Shown: in pieces, positions 17,561 through 25,502 of the stretch
Numbering within the stretch: position 1 is the stretch's first letter
Layout: each line of letters starts with the position of its first letter
DNA from: Flavobacteriaceae bacterium UBA2540
Lineage (GTDB): Bacteria > Bacteroidota > Bacteroidia > Flavobacteriales > Flavobacteriaceae
Assembly: GCA_002340765.1 (NCBI GenBank)
Contig: DDMS01000033.1
Span: 25,992-89,991, forward strand
Length of the DNA: 64,000 nt
Direction: 5' to 3'
Made by a program: the position numbers and the translations under genes
Notes under the pieces: generated by a model
Told to the model about the DNA's origin: nothing
What the model saw: only the letters and a program-made list of their open reading frames with translations
The model's database searches: none

Positions 17561-17842
17561 TTATAATGATATAATTCCTTTAATTTTTTCGGCTTTTAGA
17601 TAATATTTTATAACAGTATCTGCATTTTCAACATTTAAAACGATTGAAACACTTACATATTTTCCTGTTTTCGATTTTTTTGTATTAATAACTGCTCCTA
17701 TATTATCAAACAAACTTTCTACTTCTTCAACTTGATTATCTTCTGATGAAACTATAAACTTAAATAAATAATCAGACGGAAATTTAGTAGTATCCTCCAA
17801 CCTATTTTTTAAATTAGTGTAAAAAATATCTTTATCTCCCAT
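17561..17842 (-). CDS. DUF493 family protein (YbeD-like)
   Basis: 93 residues, ACT-like ferredoxin fold of the DUF493/YbeD type. The pattern is FPSDYLFKFIV followed by a central FDN segment and KYVSVSIVLNVENADTVIKYY. YbeD-like proteins are small cytosolic proteins, probably ligand-binding or regulatory, with no fixed function. It leads the minus-strand run toward the parvulin genes with a 5-nt gap and is divergent from the NTPase gene at 17976. Confidence 0.8.
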   Translation of the reverse strand: MGDKDIFYTNLKNRLEDTTKFPSDYLFKFIVSSEDNQVEEVESLFDNIGAVINTKKSKTGKYVSVSIVLNVENADTVIKYYLKAEKIKGIISL

Positions 17843-17975
17843 TTTCAGTATTTATTCAATTAAAAATAGCAATTCACAAAATTACATTAAAAACTTAGTT
17901 TTATAATACGAATGATATATTTTTGTAAATTCAAAAAAGTCTATCAAAATCAAAAATAATAAAGACAAGAAAAAA

Positions 17976-18530
17976 TTGTTAAAAAAACCACTTAAAATTG
18001 TGTTAATTGGAGGGCCTGCAACTGGAAAAACAACAGTTTTAGAAGCTTTAAAAGGGGAAAATTTCCACTGTTTTGAAGAAATATCAAGAGAAGTTACTTT
18101 GAAATCTCAAAAAAAAGGTATTGAACAACTTTTTTTATCAGAGCCTTTGCTTTTTAGTGAAATGCTTCTTGAGGGGAGAGAAAAACAATATTTAGAAGCA
18201 GAAAAGTCTTTAAACCGTTTTGTTTTTTTTGACAGAGGAATACCAGATGTAAAAGCATATTTAGACTATTTTAAGTTAAATTATCCAAAGACTTTTTTAA
18301 AAAAGTGCCAATTCTATTCTTATGACTATATTTTTCATTTTTCTCCTTGGGAAAAAATTCATATGAATGATAATGAACGATATGAATCATTTGAAGAATC
18401 TATTATAATTGATCAATATATCAAAAAAACCTACACAGATTTAGGCTATAAAATAATCAATGTTCCTTTTGGAAAATTGGAAGAGCGTTGTCAGTTTATT
18501 TTAAATTTTTTGTCCTCAAATTATGAGTGA
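17976..18530 (+). CDS. P-loop ATP/GTP-binding protein (AAA_28/NadR-like)
   Basis: 184 residues. Walker A is IGGPATGKTTVL near the N-terminus; CFEEISREV and FFDRGIPDVKAYL match the AAA_28 family of NadR- or Ttd14-like NTPases, which resemble small-molecule kinases. The substrate is unknown. No ATG lies in frame between the upstream stop (17925) and the P-loop, so a TTG start at 17976 is used. The 3' end overlaps recQ by 8 nt, so the two are cotranscribed. Confidence 0.8.
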   Translation: MLKKPLKIVLIGGPATGKTTVLEALKGENFHCFEEISREVTLKSQKKGIEQLFLSEPLLFSEMLLEGREKQYLEAEKSLNRFVFFDRGIPDVKAYLDYFKLNYPKTFLKKCQFYSYDYIFHFSPWEKIHMNDNERYESFEESIIIDQYIKKTYTDLGYKIINVPFGKLEERCQFILNFLSSNYE

Positions 18531-20412
18531 TGCAAATAAAACTTTAAAAAAATATTGGAATTTCTCGACATTTATTGAGCCACAAGGAGAAATCATACAA
18601 GCTGTTTTAGACAAAAAAGATGTGATTGCACTTTTGCCAACTGGAGGTGGAAAATCTATCTGTTTTCAGGTTCCTGCATTGATTAAAGAAGGTGTTTGTT
18701 TAGTAATTTCACCTTTAATTTCCTTAATTCAAGACCAAGTTGAAAATTTAAAAAAACGAGGAATCAAAGCTACTTCTATTCAATCTGGAGCTTCTGAAAA
18801 CGAAATATTAACGCTTTTTGACAATATTAAATATGGAAATTACAAATTTCTATACATTTCTCCTGAAAGATTACAAAATACGTTAATTCAAAAAAAAATA
18901 AAACAACTGACAATAAGTTTTATTGCTGTTGATGAAGCTCATTGCATCTCTGAATGGGGACATGATTTTAGACCTGCATTTAGAAATATTACCATCCTAA
19001 GAGACCTAATTCCAGATGTACATTTTATTGCTTTAACAGCCACTGCAAATAAAAGAGTGCTTTTGGATATTGAAAAAAGTTTAAATTTAAAAGAAACCAA
19101 CATTTTTAAAAAGAGTTTTTTCAAAGAACATTTGGCATATCAAATTTTTACTGTTGAAGATAAACTAAAAAAATTACAACAAATATTCTCAAAGACAAAA
19201 AAAACGGGAATTGTGTATGTAAATTCCAGAAAAAAAACAGTTCAAATTGCTCAATTTTTAAATTTGAATAATTTTAAAAGTAGTTTTTATCATGGAGGAT
19301 TAAACACTTCAGAAAAAGAAAATGCTTTTAAAAATTGGATGACAGAAAAAACTCCAATCATGGTTGCAACCAATGCATTTGGAATGGGGATTGACAAAGA
19401 AAATGTTGGTATTGTAATACATTTTGATATTCCATATAGCATAGAAAATTACATTCAAGAAGCTGGAAGAGCAGGAAGAAATCATAAAAAAGCATTTGCA
19501 GTTTTACTTAAAAATGATAACGATATTTCGAATCAAATTGAGTTTGAAAAAAAGACAGTTCCAAACATAAAAGAAGTGAAAGAAATTCATAGAAAATTAT
19601 ATCAATATTTCAGAATTTCCTTAGGAGAAATTCCTGAAAATTCGCTTGGTTTTAATCTCTTAGAATTCTCAAAAATATATGATTTTTCGGTTTCAAAAGT
19701 AGATGCAGTTTTACGAATTTTAGCAAATAATTCAATCATAGAAATTACAAATACTTACAATAAAAAATCAAGTATTATTTTTCATGAAACTAGTAAAAAC
19801 ATCACTTTTTATGCTATCAATAATATCTATTTAAAAAACTTTATAAATTCAATACTAAGAACTTATACAGGTTTATTTGAACAAGAAGTTAAAATTGATG
19901 AATTTTTACTTGCTAAGAAAAATAACATGACTTCTACCCAAGTAATTGGCTATTTAAATCGGTTAGAAAAAGACGGAATATTAAGTTATCACAGAGTGCA
20001 AACTGATTCAGAAATTCGTTTTCTGATTCCAAGAGAAGATGATAAAATTATCAATTTTTTTTCCAAAGAAATCACACAATTTTTGAAACAAAAAGAAAAA
20101 AAATCAATCGATTTTTTAAGTTTTATTCAGAATAATTTGATTTGTAGAAGTATCCAAATTTTAGATTATTTTGATGAAAAATCAACAAAAAAATGTGGGA
20201 TTTGTGATGTATGTTTATCAGAAAAAAAATATGAAAAAAAAGATATTATTTTTGAAATTTTAATGGTATTAAATGAAAAAGGAAAGTTGTCATCTCAAGA
20301 AATAAATCAATTTTTGAATTTTAATGAAAAAGACATTTTAATAAATTTACGACAATTAATTAGTGAAAATAAAATCACTATCAACAATCAAAATAAGTAT
20401 TTAATAAAATAA
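18523..20412 (+). CDS. recQ: RecQ family ATP-dependent DNA helicase
   Basis: 629 residues. Motif I is LLPTGGGKSICFQ, motif II AVDEAHCISEWGHDFRP (DEAH plus the RecQ aromatic loop), and motif VI QEAGRAGR. The RQC zinc site is represented by CGICDVC near residue 565 with an upstream Cys (LICRS). A winged-helix-like tail follows, but there is no HRDC domain, as in the shorter Bacteroidota RecQ. It unwinds DNA 3'-5' in repair and restart of forks. It overlaps the NTPase gene and is followed 4 nt later by fmt. Confidence 0.93.
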   Translation: MSDANKTLKKYWNFSTFIEPQGEIIQAVLDKKDVIALLPTGGGKSICFQVPALIKEGVCLVISPLISLIQDQVENLKKRGIKATSIQSGASENEILTLFDNIKYGNYKFLYISPERLQNTLIQKKIKQLTISFIAVDEAHCISEWGHDFRPAFRNITILRDLIPDVHFIALTATANKRVLLDIEKSLNLKETNIFKKSFFKEHLAYQIFTVEDKLKKLQQIFSKTKKTGIVYVNSRKKTVQIAQFLNLNNFKSSFYHGGLNTSEKENAFKNWMTEKTPIMVATNAFGMGIDKENVGIVIHFDIPYSIENYIQEAGRAGRNHKKAFAVLLKNDNDISNQIEFEKKTVPNIKEVKEIHRKLYQYFRISLGEIPENSLGFNLLEFSKIYDFSVSKVDAVLRILANNSIIEITNTYNKKSSIIFHETSKNITFYAINNIYLKNFINSILRTYTGLFEQEVKIDEFLLAKKNNMTSTQVIGYLNRLEKDGILSYHRVQTDSEIRFLIPREDDKIINFFSKEITQFLKQKEKKSIDFLSFIQNNLICRSIQILDYFDEKSTKKCGICDVCLSEKKYEKKDIIFEILMVLNEKGKLSSQEINQFLNFNEKDILINLRQLISENKITINNQNKYLIK

Positions 20413-20416
20413 AATT

Positions 20417-21361
20417 ATGAGTAATTTGAGCATCGTTTTTATGGGAACCCCAGATTTTGCAAAATCAATTTTAAAACATTTGGTTGAAAAAAAATATAAG
20501 GTTGTTGGCGTGGTAACTGCAGCTGATAAACCTGCAGGTAGAAAATTAAAATTACAAGAATCTGCCGTAAAAAAATATGCTCAAACTCAAAATATTTCTG
20601 TTTTACAACCTAAAAATTTAAAAAACGAAGCGTTTTTAAAAGAATTAAAAGAGCTAAAAGCTGATGTACAAATTGTAGTTGCTTTCAGGATGTTACCAAA
20701 AGAAGTTTGGCAAATGCCAAAGTTTGGGACCTTTAATTTACACGCTTCCTTATTACCAGATTATAGAGGCGCAGCACCAATTCATTGGGCAATTATCAAT
20801 GGCGAAACAAAAACTGGTGTTACTACTTTTTTTATTGATGATAAAATTGATACTGGTGAAATTATTCTAAAAAAAGAAGCTACCATTGACGAAGATGATA
20901 TTGTTGGCGCTTTACACGATAAATTAATGATTTTAGGTAGAAATTTAGTTGTTGAAACTTTAGATTTCATTGAAAAAGGTATCGTGAAAACAACCAGACA
21001 AACAGATTTAGAAGAAAAAGCTGCTCCAAAACTATCTCCAGAAAATACAAAAATAGACTGGAATGAACCTTTGGAAAAAGTGTATAACAAAATTCGTGGC
21101 TTAAATCCATTTCCTGCATCTTGGACAAATATCCAAACAAATGGTGAAGAAATTTCAGCCAAAATTTATGCAGTAAAAAAAGAAGAATGTGATCACTCTT
21201 TTTCAATTGGAAAAATTATATCAAACAAAAAAGAATTGAAAGTTGCTGTGAAAAATGGTTTTATAAATGTTTTAGAAATAAAACTTGCTGGAAAAAAATT
21301 AATGGATATTAAAAGCTTACTGAATGGGTTTTCATTTTCAGAAGATTCTAAAATGCTTTAA
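20417..21361 (+). CDS. fmt: Methionyl-tRNA formyltransferase
   Basis: 314 residues, the standard length. The N-terminal formyltransferase domain begins IVFMGTPDFA; the catalytic Asn-His-Asp set is in NLHASLLPDYRGAAPI and FIDDKIDTGEI. The C-terminal domain from about residue 205 (KLSPENTKIDW ... NPFPASWT) binds tRNA. It formylates initiator Met-tRNA using 10-formyl-THF. It closes the NTPase-recQ-fmt run, with a terminator hairpin starting at its stop codon. Confidence 0.97.
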   Translation: MSNLSIVFMGTPDFAKSILKHLVEKKYKVVGVVTAADKPAGRKLKLQESAVKKYAQTQNISVLQPKNLKNEAFLKELKELKADVQIVVAFRMLPKEVWQMPKFGTFNLHASLLPDYRGAAPIHWAIINGETKTGVTTFFIDDKIDTGEIILKKEATIDEDDIVGALHDKLMILGRNLVVETLDFIEKGIVKTTRQTDLEEKAAPKLSPENTKIDWNEPLEKVYNKIRGLNPFPASWTNIQTNGEEISAKIYAVKKEECDHSFSIGKIISNKKELKVAVKNGFINVLEIKLAGKKLMDIKSLLNGFSFSEDSKML

Positions 21362-21383
21362 CCTTATTATTTATAAGGTTTTT
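21360..21383 (+). terminator. Rho-independent terminator after fmt
   Basis: 7-bp stem (AACCTTA at 21360-21366 with TAAGGTT at 21374-21380) followed by TTT. It begins within the fmt stop codon. Short stem, hence moderate confidence. Confidence 0.6.
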
Positions 21384-21464
21384 ATGGATTTTTAAATATT
21401 TCAAAGTTCTTTATTAACAATTTACGGGTATTTATCAACAAAATAGTATTTTTTTACCTTTAAA

Positions 21465-21495
21465 TTTGCGCAAACCCCTATTACGTCTATATTTG
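21465..21495 (+). promoter_or_regulatory. Bacteroidota housekeeping promoter for the HU gene
   Basis: TTTG at 21465-21468, exactly 19 nt, then TATATTTG at 21488-21495. This is a perfect match to TTTG-N19-TAnnTTTG. The start codon is at 21547, giving a leader of about 45 nt. Confidence 0.85.
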
Positions 21496-21546
21496 TTAAG
21501 CTTACAAAGCATAAAATAATTTTTATTAATCTAAATTCTATTTAAC

Positions 21547-21819
21547 ATGAACAAATCTGATTTAATCGATGCAATGGCTGCTGACGCAGGAATTTCTAAA
21601 GTAGCTGCAAAAGCGGCTTTAGAGTCTTTTACCGGTAATGTAACAGCTGCTTTAAAAGGTGGTAGTAAAGTTGCATTAGTTGGTTTTGGAACTTTTTCAG
21701 TTTCTAAAAGAGCAGCAAGAAGTGGTAGAAATCCTCAAACAGGAAAAACTATCCAAATTGCTGCAAAAAAGGTGGCTAAATTTAAAGCTGGAGCTGGTTT
21801 AAGCGATGCTGTAAACTAA
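21547..21819 (+). CDS. HU family DNA-binding protein
   Basis: 90 residues, full-length HU. The dimer helices ([11 protein letters not shown]..., KAALESF) come first, then [25 protein letters not shown], with the RNPQTG tip of the DNA-binding arm, and a lysine-rich C-terminus. It packages and bends DNA in the nucleoid. It is a single-gene unit with a consensus promoter and a strong terminator, as expected for an abundant protein. The sequence is richer in Ala and Lys codons than its neighbours. Confidence 0.96.
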   Translation: MNKSDLIDAMAADAGISKVAAKAALESFTGNVTAALKGGSKVALVGFGTFSVSKRAARSGRNPQTGKTIQIAAKKVAKFKAGAGLSDAVN

Positions 21820-21843
21820 TTTATTTACATTTAAACTAATAAG

Positions 21844-21873
21844 AAACTCTCTTTTTAAGAGGGTTTTTTTTTT
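21844..21873 (+). terminator. Strong rho-independent terminator after HU
   Basis: 10-bp stem with one G-T pair (21844-21853 with 21857-21866, loop TTT) runs directly into a long T tract. Confidence 0.9.
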
Positions 21874-21896
21874 CATAAATTTTCATATTTTTACAC

Positions 21897-22454
21897 ATGA
21901 CATATTCGAAACACCAAAAAGGCAAACTTTTAATTGCTGACCCATCAATATTAAATGACAATTCATTTAATAGAACAATTATTTTATTGACAGAACACAC
22001 ACAAAATAATACTGTTGGATTTATTTTAAACAGACCTTTAGAATACTCAATCAATGATTTATTGCCAGATGTAAATTGTGATTTTTCAATATATCAAGGA
22101 GGTCCTGTTGAGCAAGATAATTTATATTTCGTTCACAAAGTACCTGATTTAATCTCAGAAAGTATAGAAATTAGTAATGGAATCTTTTGGGGAGGAAATT
22201 TTGAATCTCTAAAAAACGCTTTGAATAATGAGTTAATATCAGAAAACGATATTCGTTTCTTTTTAGGATATTCAGGCTGGACTAAAAATCAATTAGAACG
22301 TGAAATAAATTCAAAATCTTGGTTTGTTTCTGAAAATGATTATGAAAACATTTTTGCTACCAATGAAGAAATTCTTTGGAGAGAAAAATTACTTCAAAAA
22401 GGCGGAAATTACAAACTTTGGGCAAATGCACCTGGAGATATTCAACTGAACTAA
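21897..22454 (+). CDS. YqgE/AlgH family protein (UPF0301)
   Basis: 185 residues, the usual length. Family landmarks: KGKLLIADPSI near the N-terminus, FNRTIILLTEH, GFILNRPL, IYQGGPVEQDNLYFVH, and FLGYSGWTKNQLEREI. The role is uncertain; AlgH was linked to alginate regulation in Pseudomonas, but most members are of unknown function. Divergent in context from nothing upstream, and its stop overlaps the convergent aminotransferase gene by 4 nt. Confidence 0.92.
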   Translation: MTYSKHQKGKLLIADPSILNDNSFNRTIILLTEHTQNNTVGFILNRPLEYSINDLLPDVNCDFSIYQGGPVEQDNLYFVHKVPDLISESIEISNGIFWGGNFESLKNALNNELISENDIRFFLGYSGWTKNQLEREINSKSWFVSENDYENIFATNEEILWREKLLQKGGNYKLWANAPGDIQLN

Positions 22455-23284
22455 ATAGTTGTAATCTCTAAAATTTGTATACTTTTTTGAATTTTTTCTG
22501 AAAAATAAGTCCCAAATATTTTTTTCTTATAATTTGTAACTGGCTGAACTCCAATAATTGCATTTGTAATAAAAACTTCATCAGCTTTTTGAATTTCAAA
22601 TGGCGAAATTATGGTTTCTTCAATGCTATAATCAGAATTTTTTAAAATTATTTCAATTACTTTTTTTCGAATAATTCCCTTGATGCAACCTTCTGTTAAA
22701 GCTGGGGTTTTGATAACGTTTCCAGTTAAAATAAAAATATTTCCATTTGCAACTTCCACTACTCCTTTATTTTCATTGATTAAAACGCAATTATCTAACC
22801 CATTTTCCTTAGCATAAATGCTCGCCAAAGTATTTAGCATTCTATTGGTAGTTTTCACTGTTGACAATAATCCAGAGTAATTATAAAAATCTTTAAAAAG
22901 ATCAATAGAATAATCTGACTTCGTTTGATAATTTAGCGTACTTACTTCAATTAAAAAATCAACTTCATTTGTAATTGGTGTGTAAAAACCCCCGTCTTTT
23001 CTATAGATATTCAAGCGAACTCTATAAAAAGTAGCATCATTATGAGTGGAAATTGTTTTTAAAATTTCTTGTTCAAGGTATTCTAAAGTGAATTTCAAAG
23101 GAATTTTCATACGCAACATTCTCATTGAAGACATCAATCTAAAATAATGATCTTCCCAAAAAATAACTTTTGTTTTTGTTGACTTTATCGTTTCAAAAAG
23201 CGCATCTCCATATTTAAAACCTCTGTTTTTAGAGGATAATTGAAAATTTTCCTCCACCAATAAATCTCCATTAAAATTCAACAT
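22451..23284 (-). CDS. Class IV PLP aminotransferase / aminodeoxychorismate lyase-like
   Basis: 277 residues of fold type IV. Landmarks: RGFKYGDALFETIK (class entry), the probable PLP lysine in STVKTTNRMLN, NGNIFILTG, and the phosphate-binding EGCIKGIIRKKV region, then DEVFITNAIIGVQPV. These are shared by branched-chain and D-amino acid aminotransferases and PabC lyase. No folate genes lie nearby, so specificity is open; PabC-like is my first guess from length. Confidence 0.82.
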   Translation of the reverse strand: MLNFNGDLLVEENFQLSSKNRGFKYGDALFETIKSTKTKVIFWEDHYFRLMSSMRMLRMKIPLKFTLEYLEQEILKTISTHNDATFYRVRLNIYRKDGGFYTPITNEVDFLIEVSTLNYQTKSDYSIDLFKDFYNYSGLLSTVKTTNRMLNTLASIYAKENGLDNCVLINENKGVVEVANGNIFILTGNVIKTPALTEGCIKGIIRKKVIEIILKNSDYSIEETIISPFEIQKADEVFITNAIIGVQPVTNYKKKIFGTYFSEKIQKSIQILEITTI

Positions 23285-23385
23285 AAATTTCGTTTTTAGC
23301 GTTCTAAAAATAGCATAATTTTAAAGAATTTCAGCATAAAAAAATTCAGCAAAAACGGAGTTTTATAAATGATAAAAGTTGGGAA

Positions 23386-23769
23386 TTATGCTCCAATTGT
23401 GTGTCTTAATTCTTCAATCTGGCTTTCCCAAAGCTGTTTAGCTTCATCAACATCATCTTCATCATCAGCAAAGTCTGTAATAACTAACGAAACGTCGTTT
23501 GTTAGTGGATGTTCCTGAATTCGTATTTCAAAATAACTATCATCATCCTCGCTTTCCAGCCATTTAAAACGAATTCTTTCATTTGATTTTTTTATAACAA
23601 GTTCAGCTTGCTCTTCAACACCATCCCAAATAAAACTAAATATTTTACCTCTTGTATTTACTTTATCTGCAAACCACTCCTGCAAACTTGAAGGCGTTGA
23701 AATGTATTGAAACAACATGCCTGGCGAGGCATTAATTGCTACTTCTAATTCGAATTTTACTTTATCCAT
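23386..23769 (-). CDS. START-like (AHSA1/SRPBCC) domain protein
   Basis: 127 residues. The N-terminal FELEVAINASPGMLFQYISTPSSLQEWFAD is cut here into the two recognisable parts: a strand then helix, and the PSSLQEWFAD motif of Bacteroidota START-like proteins. The middle is acidic and it ends WESQIEELRHTIGA. Such proteins form a hydrophobic cavity; ligand unknown. It is preceded by its own spacer and the promoter region of tRNA-Met on the other strand. Confidence 0.85.
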   Translation of the reverse strand: MDKVKFELEVAINASPGMLFQYISTPSSLQEWFADKVNTRGKIFSFIWDGVEEQAELVIKKSNERIRFKWLESEDDDSYFEIRIQEHPLTNDVSLVITDFADDEDDVDEAKQLWESQIEELRHTIGA

Positions 23770-23831
23770 TTAACTTTACTTTGTTCGACAATATAGGTAA
23801 TAATTCTATTTTAAAAAAAAAAAATCACAAT

Positions 23832-23862
23832 ATTGTGTATCTTTAAAATTGATTTATATTTG
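23832..23862 (+). promoter_or_regulatory. Bacteroidota promoter for tRNA-Met
   Basis: ATTG at 23832-23835, 19 nt spacer, then TATATTTG at 23855-23862, 17 nt before the tRNA 5' end. One mismatch in the -33 box. Confidence 0.7.
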
Positions 23863-23879
23863 CACCCTCAAATAATTAT

Positions 23880-23953
23880 GGCGAGATAGCTCAGTTGGTT
23901 AGAGCGCAGGATTCATAACCCTGAGGTCCCGAGTTCAAATCTCGGTCTCGCTA
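23880..23953 (+). tRNA. tRNA-Met (CAT), elongator type
   Basis: A full cloverleaf folds: acceptor GGCGAGA/TCTCGCT with discriminator A, D arm GCTC...GAGC, anticodon loop TTCATAA (CAT), T arm CCGAG-TTCAAAT-CTCGG. CCA is not encoded. The anticodon stem lacks the three G-C pairs of an initiator tRNA. A31 faces C39, a mismatch at the base of the loop. A CAT anticodon could also be lysidine-modified Ile, but the sequence looks like Met. It has its own promoter and terminator. Confidence 0.95.
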
Positions 23954-23960
23954 CAAGAAC

Positions 23961-23994
23961 AAACCCTAACATATAAAGTGTTAAGGGTTTTTTT
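23961..23994 (+). terminator. Terminator of tRNA-Met
   Basis: AAACCCT and AACA pair with TGTT and AGGGTTT (one bulged A) and lead into a run of seven or more T. Confidence 0.85.
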
Positions 23995-24033
23995 AAAGGT
24001 TTTAGTGACTTAATTTCTCTACCCCATATCTTT

Positions 24034-24057
24034 TGCGTGAGGAAACTGCGTGAGGAA
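24034..24057. repeat. Short tandem repeat of TGCGTGAGGAA
   Basis: The 11-mer TGCGTGAGGAA occurs at 24034-24044 and 24047-24057, a 13-nt period, about 80 nt downstream of tRNA-Met. A related GTGAGGAC sits beside the tRNA-Met fragment at 47.7 kb. It may be part of an old integration end; this is inference. Confidence 0.5.
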
Positions 24058-24081
24058 CGATTTTTCTTAACTACCAAAAAT

Positions 24082-24103
24082 AAGCCACCGGTATTGGTGG
24101 CTT
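24082..24103 (-). terminator. Minus-strand terminator behind the T9SS-domain remnant
   Basis: 8-bp stem AAGCCACC/GGTGGCTT; on the minus strand it is followed by TATTTTT. It sits 21 nt downstream of the remnant's stop codon and so looks like that lost gene's own terminator. Confidence 0.7.
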
Positions 24104-24124
24104 GATTATAATAAGGGGTATGTT

Positions 24125-24277
24125 TTACTTCTTTATAAAACTTGTTGCACTTCTAACAAATACTTTTAAATAATAAATACCTTTCGATAATTTTTCTGGG
24201 TTGATAATTTTATTTCCTTCATCGAGATTGCCTTTTAAAATAACCTTTCCTAAAGTGTCTATTATGTTATAAGGTTG
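24125..24277 (-). pseudogene. Orphan T9SS type A sorting-domain fragment
   Basis: On the minus strand a frame ending with TAA at 24125-24127 reads QPYNIIDTLGKVILKGN, then LDEGNKIINPEKLSKGIYYL, then KVFVRSATSFIKK. This is the classic C-terminal part of a T9SS type A sorting domain (LxNxxGKxV, LxxGIYxLKV, KKxxK). The frame has no start codon and is closed by a stop at 24281-24283. The body of the secreted protein is gone, but the downstream terminator is kept. Upstream it abuts an IS3-like OrfA start, so loss probably followed an IS insertion and deletion. Confidence 0.75.
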
Positions 24278-24323
24278 ATTTTATCTTAAATGCTGGTTCG
24301 TAAATTTTTCTCTCGCCTTTCAT
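24267..24323 (-). mobile_element. Remnant of IS3-family OrfA transposase start
   Basis: A minus-strand mini-frame from ATG at 24321-24323 reads MKGERKIYEPAFKIKSTL then stops at 24267-24269. The first 15 residues closely resemble the N-terminus of Bacteroidota IS3 OrfA proteins (MKxERKxYDPAFKxKAV). Homology ends where the T9SS fragment begins (about 24277), giving a chimeric junction. No OrfB, inverted repeat or target duplication is visible. The short length limits confidence. Confidence 0.55.
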
Positions 24324-24447
24324 AAATTAAAATTAATCTTTTTTCTCTTAACTTAAACTCCCAGCTAAATTAGTATATCCATTTATAAATTTTATTTAGG
24401 GTTGAGATTTTTTGAAAAGAAATTTTTAAATGATTTTTTTAAAATAA

Positions 24448-24477
24448 AAAAAGACTGTTCCTGAAAACAGTCTTTTT
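24448..24477. terminator. Bidirectional hairpin terminator
   Basis: Perfect 12-bp stem (24448-24459 with 24466-24477), A-rich at the left and T-rich at the right. It is downstream of lipA on the minus strand and probably ends that long operon. The rest of 23995-24592 holds the scar elements listed separately and an unconvincing 27-codon plus-strand frame from 24507. Confidence 0.85.
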
Positions 24478-24592
24478 AAACCAACTAATTCAAATAATTT
24501 ACACAATGAAAACTAATAATAGATTTCTTTTTATGATAAACAATCATTGTGCCAAAATATATTTAAATTTTAAAAATTTAGGATTTTAACAA

Positions 24593-25462
24593 TTATTTTG
24601 CATGTTTGTGCGCTTTATAAGAAGAACGAACCAAAGCCCCACTTTCAACATACATAAAACCCATTTCTAATCCAATAGTTTCATATTTTTTAAACTGCTC
24701 TGGTGTAATGAATTCTTTCACAGGTAAATGTTTTTTGGTGGGTTGCAAATATTGCCCAATTGTTAAGACATCCAATCCAACAGCTTGTAAATCTTTCATT
24801 GTCTCAATTACTTCGTCTTCAGTTTCTCCCAAACCAAGCATCAAACCAGTTTTTGTTCTCATGCCTTTTTCTTTCAGATATTTTAAGACTCCCAAACTTC
24901 TATCATATTTTGCTTGAATTCGAACCTCTCTCGTCAATCTTCTTACTGTTTCCATATTGTGAGAAACCACTTCAGGATACACTTCGATAATTCGATCTAT
25001 TTGCGAAGTATTTCCTTGAAAATCAGGAATTAAAGTTTCAAGAGTTGTAGTAGGATTTGCTCTTCTAATTGCGTCAATAGTTTCTGCCCAAATAATAGAG
25101 CCTCCATCTTTTAAATCATCTCTGTCAACAGAAGTTATTACTGCATGTTTGATGCCCATTATTTTTATAGAACGAGCTACTTTTTCTGGTTCATCCCATT
25201 CAACAGTCTCTGGCCGTCCAGTTTTTACGCCACAAAATCCACAAGAGCGTGTGCAAATATTTCCAAGAATCATGAAAGTTGCAGTTCCTTCTCCCCAGCA
25301 TTCGCCCATATTTGGACAACTTCCGCTAGTGCAAATGGTATTTAACTTATACTTATCAACAAGTCCTCTAAGTTCTGTGTATTTTTTTCCAACAGGAAGT
25401 TTTACACGCAACCAATTTGGTTTTTTTTGTCTTTCAGGAAGTGCTAAATTTTCTAACGCCAT
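24593..25462 (-). CDS. lipA: Lipoyl synthase
   Basis: 289 residues. Both 4Fe-4S sites are present: the auxiliary cluster [13 protein letters not shown] and the radical [13 protein letters not shown] (C-x3-C-x2-C). The C-terminal RSSYKAH serine motif that ligates the auxiliary cluster is also present. It inserts two sulfurs into octanoyl groups on the E2 and GcvH proteins, and the window also encodes the E3 partner lpd at 53.7 kb. It is the last gene of the 30.9-24.6 kb minus-strand series, 40 nt behind the Nramp-like gene. Confidence 0.97.
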   Translation of the reverse strand: MALENLALPERQKKPNWLRVKLPVGKKYTELRGLVDKYKLNTICTSGSCPNMGECWGEGTATFMILGNICTRSCGFCGVKTGRPETVEWDEPEKVARSIKIMGIKHAVITSVDRDDLKDGGSIIWAETIDAIRRANPTTTLETLIPDFQGNTSQIDRIIEVYPEVVSHNMETVRRLTREVRIQAKYDRSLGVLKYLKEKGMRTKTGLMLGLGETEDEVIETMKDLQAVGLDVLTIGQYLQPTKKHLPVKEFITPEQFKKYETIGLEMGFMYVESGALVRSSYKAHKHAK

Positions 25463-25502
25463 TTAAATTTCTTTTGAAAATGCAAATTTACAAAGAAATG
25501 AA

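Noticed and set aside
20782..21162. 126-residue frame opposite fmt
   Set aside because: Antisense shadow of fmt.
24507..24590. 27-codon plus-strand frame starting MKTNNRFLFM
   Set aside because: Resembles the start of an exported protein, but it is too short and stops without a domain; at best a further remnant.
25149..25466. 105-residue frame opposite lipA
   Set aside because: Antisense shadow of lipA, including its Cys clusters read backwards.
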